Shown here piece by piece: positions 57,742 to 64,000 of a stretch of 64,000 bases of DNA. Source of the stretch: Plumapathes pennacea (taxonomy: Eukaryota > Cnidaria > Anthozoa > Antipatharia > Myriopathidae); NCBI GenBank assembly GCA_964036295.1, contig OZ038463.1, forward strand, positions 13,848,069 to 13,912,068, written 5' to 3'. The translations under genes and the position numbers were made by a program. Each line of letters starts with the position of its first letter. Position 1 is the stretch's first letter. Under the pieces are notes generated by a model. That model was not told where the DNA came from and did not search any database. It saw only the letters and a program-made list of their open reading frames with translations.

Positions 57742-58970
57742 TAAAATATATATTAATAATTAATGATGATAATATTGATGTAATAATAATACAATTTCTC
57801 ATATATAATTAAATGCAAAGCCAATAAAACTGCGAGCTGTGGGCTGCGAGCTGAAAAGTCACTTTAAAAAATTAAAAAGAAAATAGAAAAAAGTCCGTCT
57901 TTTTGTGTTTGCTTCGCTTTGTTTGTCAGCGATTTTTTTCTTAATAGCACTTTTTTTTGTAGCAACAATTTACAACAAAATATAAAGGGGTCAGTTTATT
58001 TCTTCACACTGGTTGTTTGCTTTATGTCTTTCCTGCAAGGTAAACGTCACTTATTTATTTAATTTTAACCGTCTTTACTTGTGGTTTACTTCGCTGTACA
58101 GTCAACTCACTGTAATCAAGACGCGAAAAAGCGAAAGAAGAATGCAAGTGATTCAAGTAAAAGGCTGTGCAAGTGTGTGTTTTCGCCTGTTAAGTGTATA
58201 TACCTGACGGGAAAAGTGACGATATGCATTGATTACTCCCTACTGTCAGGTCTGGTATATTTTATTATTTCCAGGGACGTACCTGTCATCAGGTCTATTT
58301 TCAGGTCTGTTATAAAACTTCGTAAACATCCGGTGTCCGCTTTGAAAGGATTTTTTTTATTGAAATGTTTAATAAAAATGTGTCCGCTGTCCGCCTTAGA
58401 GAGAGTTCAGTTACAGCGGAGAAACAAGTGAAATTCAGCAGGGACCAAATTTGCTGTCCGCCTTTTTAGAGAGTGTCCGCTTAGAGAGAGTTGACTGCAT
58501 TCAAACCAGAAATGCCAGTAAAGGCTGGTTCACACGAGCAAGCAAGCGCAAATGCAAACGCAAGCGCAAGCGGTAAAATTTGTGAAGCGAGTCTCCCGTG
58601 TGCCAGGGCCGGAAAGATCCGCTCTACAGGAGTCGTGCAGCGTTTCCGGTTTCACAATAGCAGTCACATGTCGCTTTCCTTGGTTACCTTTTAGGGTCAA
58701 AATATGCTCGAGCCAGGCCCATTTAGTATCTTTTAGGGGTCAAAACGAAAATTCCCGACGAGCATCCCCGTCATTTTTATATGAGAGTACCCCTCCCCCC
58801 CCCCCCCCCCCCCCCCCAACCCCGGGCATGCAGTACATCATGTTTTCATACGGAATTGAGACACGCCGGGTGTGGTCCTTGTCTGGCTATTGTTTTTCCT
58901 GGTTGTTCTGGTTCTGACATGCAGACAGTTACCTCGTTTATATGCGCGATTCCTCCTGTATTGCATCACA
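57742..58970. other. Intergenic stretch with a MITE and poly(C)
   Basis: A MITE-like element is bounded by CAGTCAACTC (about 58099) and the inverse GAGTTGACTG (about 58496), with repeated GTCCGC...TTAGAGAGAG motifs on its right side. Poly(C) lies at about 58795-58817. No gene is identified. Confidence 0.5.
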
Positions 58971-59009
58971 GACGAAACTTGTATAGTTACGAGAGATCTG
59001 AATTTGAAC

Positions 59010-61118
59010 ATGGATTCGTTTTTAAAGCCAGGCACCAGCTATGCGCAGGCTGTTTCTCCCTCTAGTCCCACAATGAGGGAGTTTCAACGACAGGACGAAG
59101 AGGAGGCAATGGAGATGGCTCTCGCCATGTCACTGAAGGTAAGGGTTGACCAATGGCCAGTGTACATCATCTTTGGTCGCCATAGTTACATCGACCTTTA
59201 TTTGGTTGGTGCTTTAGGTTGCGGAATATTCTGACATATCAGAAGAGGAAAAATCTGATGAGGAAACATTTAAGCCTGGATACCTCTCGGTATGTTGTTA
59301 ATGATCGACTCTATTTAATTATACTTGATGCAAAACGTCTCCAAATGACTCGCTAATGCTTCTACCCCATAATATGAAGGCTACTCGAACAGTTGTCGGT
59401 TCACTAAAATGTTTTTTTCTCATTACTGTATTTCATTCCTAGAATATTACGTCCGCTCCTCAAAGACCAATTTACGTTGATCTTACAACGGAGTCACCAA
59501 AACGGAAGGTACGTTCGAGCAAGTTATCAATATGTTGTACTTGTGATGTTATAAGCTAATGTTAATACCGAAAAGCAAGCCGGGCGCTTATTTCACAATT
59601 AGGGAAGGGGAGGGGGAGGTGTAGATATGTTGTGTGGCACTATGTGGGTGGGGGGGGGGGGGGGGGGGTAAGTGACAGTATGCTGGGGTGTGGGGTGTGG
59701 CTGGGTCATGCCTATTGAATAGGAATTGTGCATTTTTATCTTTAAACAGAGGGAAACACTGAAACAAAAGGCATCTCCACAGTATGAATCCTGGGATGAA
59801 GAGGAGTTTTCACCAGGGGACCCGCAGCTTCCTATTGGTAGTTTCCCGTACATTGTAAGTTAAATAAAATAATTTTTTTTGAAGGCGGTAGCCCGTGTAT
59901 AGGTTTTGGCTTTATTCTTAAACCCCGCTGACCATATGCACCAAGTGAACTTTTTTGGGAATTTGATACTTGGTCAATATTGCTAAACCACAAGGTACTA
60001 TGGGCGATTTTAACACTACACGATAAGTTACAAGCGACATGCTGGAGGAAAGGGTGGTGGTAGTGACTTTCTAAGCAGCCCACACATATATCATTTGTCT
60101 TTTTTCTTCCTGTAGACCCAAAGTGAGCGGGATCGGGCCACGGTTTCCAGCGAATTTCAAGAGATGGTGAAGAGAAAGAACAAGGGCAAGAGGTAGTAAA
60201 TGATTGACAGTACAATGATGATTTTTAGATGCTTTGCATCTCACATTCTTAAATAGTTCTTTTCGACCAATTCTTCTTTTCCCAGCAGGCCCCATTCATA
60301 ATTTTGTGGTTGGTTGTTTGTTTTGTGGTTGTGATACCGCGTACCCCTTCTTCTTTTATTTAGCTCAACGAAAGGCTGCAAAGGAAAGAAGCTGTTTTTC
60401 GTTAACAATGATAGCAACTCGGTAAGTTACAGTTGGAAACTCTAACGTTATATGATGCACATTAATAATAATGATACTAATGACAATGCTATCTCCTTTC
60501 GTCAGAGTGATTGTGACATCGATTTGACCTTGGAACCGTCACCCAAGAAAAATAAAAGGTACTTTTCCTAAATTTAATAGCGAAAGGGAGTGACACTGAG
60601 ACTGATTCCCTTGGATATATTACTAGAAAAACTAAATGTTTGTCATTTTTTTTTCAGACGGCAAGCCTTCATTGATCTGTGTGGTAGTGACCAGGAATGC
60701 CATAGGGGTCCAAATAGGGGGGTCCAGGTTTTGTACCTGCCCCATTGCGAGTGTGGCGCATTGCGCAAGCGGAAACACTGATGAGTACCACACTAACAAG
60801 GTTGAGCGGCACTAAGCACGTTTGAGCTGATCACTTATTTGGTGTCTGAAATAGGGAGCACATTTTGAATCTAGGGTATGAAAATGGTATATTTTTGGTC
60901 TGAAATGGTGTAAGGGGTTTTGAGAACCGGGCGGAACACCCGCAGAGCAAAAGCTTCTTTCTCATAGTTATGCAAGACAGTATAGTAAGGCAGTGGTAAC
61001 CGCCTTCCTTATGAGTAGCTTATTGTCTTTCGAACAGGATTCAGATTATCAGGTTTTCAACTACCGAGAATTAAAGGAACTGTTTAGCGTAGTCACGGCG
61101 CCTAGTAACTCACCACAG
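59010..61118 (+). CDS. UIM-containing protein, nine small exons (A-I)
   Basis: Exons: 59010-59138, 59218-59289, 59443-59508, 59750-59854, 60116-60192, 60364-60421, 60506-60558, 60658-60727 (end uncertain) and 61038-61118. All junctions except that of the eighth exon have good GT/AG sites and phases that close. The first exon starts MDSFLKPGTSYAQAV and contains EEEAMEMALAMSL, a ubiquitin-interacting motif (acidic run, then A-x3-S). The rest is low-complexity and acidic (DISEEEKSDEE, ESWDEEEFSPGD) with basic KRKNKGK and PKKNKR patches. An acceptor at 58971 upstream would place the ATG after a 5' UTR exon. It is probably a ubiquitin-binding regulatory protein; I cannot name it. Exon 8 runs into a transposon-derived sequence (see the repeat at 60702). 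Confidence 0.7.
60702..60743 (+). repeat. 42-bp transposase-flank sequence inside an exon
   Basis: Exact inverted copy of 57668-57709. It covers the end of the eighth exon: the frame passes through it to TGA at 60779-60781 unless a weak CAG|GTTTTG donor at 60727/60728 is used, which would restore phase 0 for the next exon. Confidence 0.85.
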
Positions 61119-61555
61119 GTATCCATCTACATGTTCCACGTTTCTCAATGTTAAAGTCATGTCTCTTTGACAGGGTAAGCATCGCAATGGATTAGGTAGG
61201 GCGTTGTTGGCCTGCAACCATTCGACCAGTTGCAAAAACGGGCCGTTCGCTAAATCGGAGACTTGAAGAAGATTCATTTCATTTAGCCGTAAAACACCTC
61301 AGTTTTTGCTGCTGAGCGCCGGATGTCTCATGTTGTTTGTCAGAGTTGAAGTAACAAAAGGAATTAATTAATTTGCACCAGTTTGGGAGTTTAATTTGGG
61401 TGTCACCCTTGATTGTTTTCCAAAAAGTGTCATCCTATTATGCCGGTTGCCTTTGATGCGGCACATTAGCCGAACAATATACCACAAACACTACCGACAA
61501 AAGTGTGCGAGATAGGAAGATTGGGATTGTTTCATCTCATAGTCGTTGCTAGCAG

Positions 61556-63220
61556 TATGGATAGGAGGCAAAACGTTAGAATGCGTATGGTGGAGAGAAC
61601 TTTCGTTATTCTCAGAAGAGAGGATGCCTTAAGAGTTCCTACAGCAGCAGTAAGAAGAACTCTGGAAGACAGTGGAAGGGTGAGAGAGGTGCAGTTTGCC
61701 AACAACTGCACCAGTGGACACCTTCAGGAGTTGTTGGCAAACCACTTCCAACAGCTGAGGGAAACGAACATTGCAAAGTAAGGCAAACGGTTATTCACGT
61801 TTTAATACCTTGTACCACGCTTATTTATTGTGATATCGTCCGTTTAGCATCAATTTCTACAAAACCGTGAGGAACACCAGTGTTCTAACTTTGGCAGTAC
61901 CGGGAGAAACGGCATGCGGATACACTCTAAAGGCTGCAACCACGCACAGAGGAAAAGTTTACCTAAAAGTGACAGAACGTGCAGGTACGAACGTCTTTAC
62001 AGCGTTTTGAGTGTTGAAAGGCAGTGATGATTGCGCTCACATTTTAGAAACCCAACTCAGCCGGTCAGGCGTTTAATACTCTTTTATTTATACACGACTT
62101 CACATTTTCGAGTGCAAATAAAGACCAAAACGAGTACAAAGATGCGATCGTATTGCACTCGTCAGGAACCAGATTATCTGGTTTATTAGCTTATGTTATC
62201 AAGTTTTGCAAGCAAAGCTTACGAACGCGTCATTTGTTGTTCCATTTAACATTTGCCCTGCTTCGTTTGTCGTATAATAAACAATTTATAACACGGAAAG
62301 TCGTGCAATACGGCTGTATTTTCACTCGTCAGTCTTTTTTTTCTCTCTCTCGCCTGAAGCAGGCTCGAAAAATAAAACCGACTCGTCAAAATACTCCGCC
62401 GTATTGCACTCCTTCCTGTGTAATAACCTCTTTGTATTTTGTGTTACGAATAGCTAATGCAGATGGAGCTAATGCTGGGACCCAAGCAGAAAACATGGAA
62501 AATGATGAGCAGAACGAAGACAACTCTGCAGGTATGACACTGTAATTATACATGGGAAAGTTTGTCTTTCCAATCGAGTTTTACCGACTCCCGCCTCAAC
62601 CCCCCACCCCCCCACCCCCCACCCACCCCCACTCCTCTCCCTGCTCGTGCATTTGTCGCTAACCCTCAGTCTCCTCTCTTTCAAAATGGCGGTCGAACGA
62701 CTGTTCAGCCCCTTGCACAATATAAGTCAACATACAGTAGATGGGCTCCAGTTAAGGAATTGGAGGCCGTTCTCTCTTAATTGCGAAAACAAAGTGTTAG
62801 AGGATATGCATAACATAGCATAAAAACGATGGACGACTGGTTAATGGTTTTCAAATGTCAATAATAACACGAAATGACAACTGGAAATGAACAACAAAGC
62901 GGATGAGAAATTCAAGCTAGCTTATGCATTGATATATACCTGGTTCTATTAAGTTCTATAATTTTAAGTTCTATAATGTTTAAGTCTTAATGTAATTTAT
63001 ACTCCATTCTGGTTCAGCGTTTATTTTTTCAAGTGATTTACACTGTTTCTTTGTAAAACAGGGTTAAAAATATTGACTTCCCTTCTGTGCTAAAGTTGTC
63101 CGTAGGAGTCAACCAAAACAATAGTGAACAAATTTTCCTCACTATAAATTGCATCATTTTTCTCAGCCACTGAAGAAGCAGCTGGAAATGCAACAGGCAA
63201 CGACCTGAATACAGCTTTTG
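61556..63220 (+). CDS. Exon chain J-M, continuation of the UIM gene or an adjacent gene; incomplete
   Basis: Exons 61556-61777, 61848-61984, 62454-62531 and 63167-63220 join in consistent phases (2, 1, 1, 1) with donors AA|GTAAGG, G|GTACGA, G|GTATGA and G|GTAAGT. The first encodes a basic, structured region (NVRMRMVERTFVILRREDAL, then NNCTSGHLQELLANHF), the second a compact beta-rich region (SVLTLAVPGETACGYTL, KVYLKVTERA); the last two are acidic linkers. The phase of the first exon (needs two carried bases) does not match the end of exon I, so either an exon is missing between 61118 and 61556 or translation starts at ATG-61557. An N-terminal module of a larger protein, for example an invertebrate HECT/G2E3-like ligase, is possible but unproven. 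It continues past the window. Confidence 0.6.
62595..62635. repeat. C-rich simple repeat
   Basis: Runs of C5-C7 separated by A, in an intron of the exon chain. Confidence 0.85.
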
Positions 63221-64000
63221 GTAAGTTACATACTTTTCCCTACACACATGCTGATACATGTATATTGCTGCACACGCATCAAATTGGAATGTCCCAATAA
63301 AATTATTTACAAAAATACTGATTGTAATAGTTCGCCTTACTGACATTCTCTGTTTTCATATATGGTAATTGCTCGTGGCGAAGCCGACGAGCTTAGGATT
63401 GGAAAGCGTGTCTTTATCATCGTCATATTTTTATTTTTATTATTTTTATTTTTTTTCTGGGTTACGAATCAGCACACGGTGATTGGTTCATATTTTCACG
63501 TGATTTATGATGACGTTTTGTCATCACATGACTTGCCGGGCGAGCAGTTTCGCCATTTTGAAGGAGATATGTGGGCGATAGAATTGTGCTTTGAGAATAG
63601 CCGTAAACAAATATTTGATGGTACCGCTGTCGCCGATAAATATTTAGTCCCGACGAAACTTTCTGTGGCGACACGAAATACTTTTGGGAAGATAACAGGG
63701 CGAAAGCAGAAACCAAAGCTACGGTGAGCTTTAGCCGTAAAACAATGACGCTTTATGCTTTACTCTGTACATGACATCTGTTGCCTCATAAAATTCTTCT
63801 GCGTATCGTACATTGCCTGTTGAAGTGTTTCTTTCATTCGATCATGTAGCCTTTGTTTCGCAATGGTCAGTGAATACCAGAAATGAAAAATACACCTAAA
63901 TAATTCTGAGGATTGAGTTTGCAGTCACAAATGGACTGAACACACTGTGAACAAAAGCGCAATAATATTGTAAACATCTCTCGTGTGACATTCCTCGCTG
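63221..64000. other. No exon recognised
   Basis: Presumably intron of the preceding exon chain. TGATGACGTTTTGTCATCA near 63507-63525 is a short palindrome of unknown meaning. Confidence 0.35.

Noticed and set aside
58872..59234. 120-codon ORF with a hydrophobic start as a membrane protein
   Set aside because: The 3' part is the UIM exon and the upstream part precedes a good acceptor, so the hydrophobic stretch is more likely intronic.
63507..63525. Palindrome TGATGAC...GTCATCA as a regulatory site
   Set aside because: Single short palindrome in a probable intron, with no supporting context.

Overview
The window is AT-rich, intron-containing animal DNA. The gene types (a secreted PAN/discoidin protein, a RING-TRAF zinc-finger protein, a UIM protein spread over tiny phase-matched exons) and the density of palindromic DNA transposons suggest an invertebrate, most likely an anthozoan cnidarian such as a coral or anemone. 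That assignment is inference; nothing here is a species marker. Most of the many short open frames are shadows of repeats.

Region 1 (1-23.3 kb) is repeat-on-repeat. It holds a LINE 3' end with poly(A) and three copies of a long interspersed repeat (called 'repeat A' here; the fourth is in region 3). These are invaded by MITEs, by a 22-bp-palindrome element, by long TA microsatellites and by a Helitron-like family. The Helitron assignment is well supported: one copy (29773-31110) sits exactly between A and T inside repeat A, another repeat A copy supplies the empty site, and the ends are TC...CTAG.

Region 2 (23.57-26.14 kb, minus strand) is a complete three-exon gene for a predicted 282-residue secreted protein: signal peptide, PAN/apple-like domain, Cys-rich linker, F5/8 type C (discoidin) domain. 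Its second intron carries a minisatellite. A piece of its exon 2 acceptor region is duplicated at about 19.45-19.63 kb.

Region 3 (26.6-36.5 kb) holds two Helitrons and repeat A copy IV. Region 4 (37.8-42.1 kb) is a ~112-bp tandem array split by a 2.6-kb inverted-repeat transposon whose flanks are packed with CCATGGT motifs and whose interior holds a degraded coding fragment.

Region 5 (42.1-48.2 kb) is the most unusual. A three-exon minus-strand gene encodes a DDE-transposase-like core, an OTU-like segment and a CXC-like cysteine cluster. A 9-bp satellite (GGCTCTATA) fills its first intron; the same satellite lies beyond its 3' end in inverted orientation, and again next to a duplicated exon-1/intron-1 junction. 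A solo-LTR-like insertion with a TATA target duplication interrupts the outer block. The gene shows two apparent frameshifts, one at a 12-base homopolymer.

Region 6 (48.2-64 kb) has more Helitron copies, a frameshifted LINE RT fragment, a RING-TRAF gene (54.3-55.6 kb), an intron-containing ISXO2/Merlin-like transposase gene on the minus strand (56.6-57.7 kb), and a chain of small exons on the plus strand from 59.0 to at least 63.2 kb beginning with a UIM. A 42-bp sequence from the transposase 5' end recurs inverted inside one of those exons.
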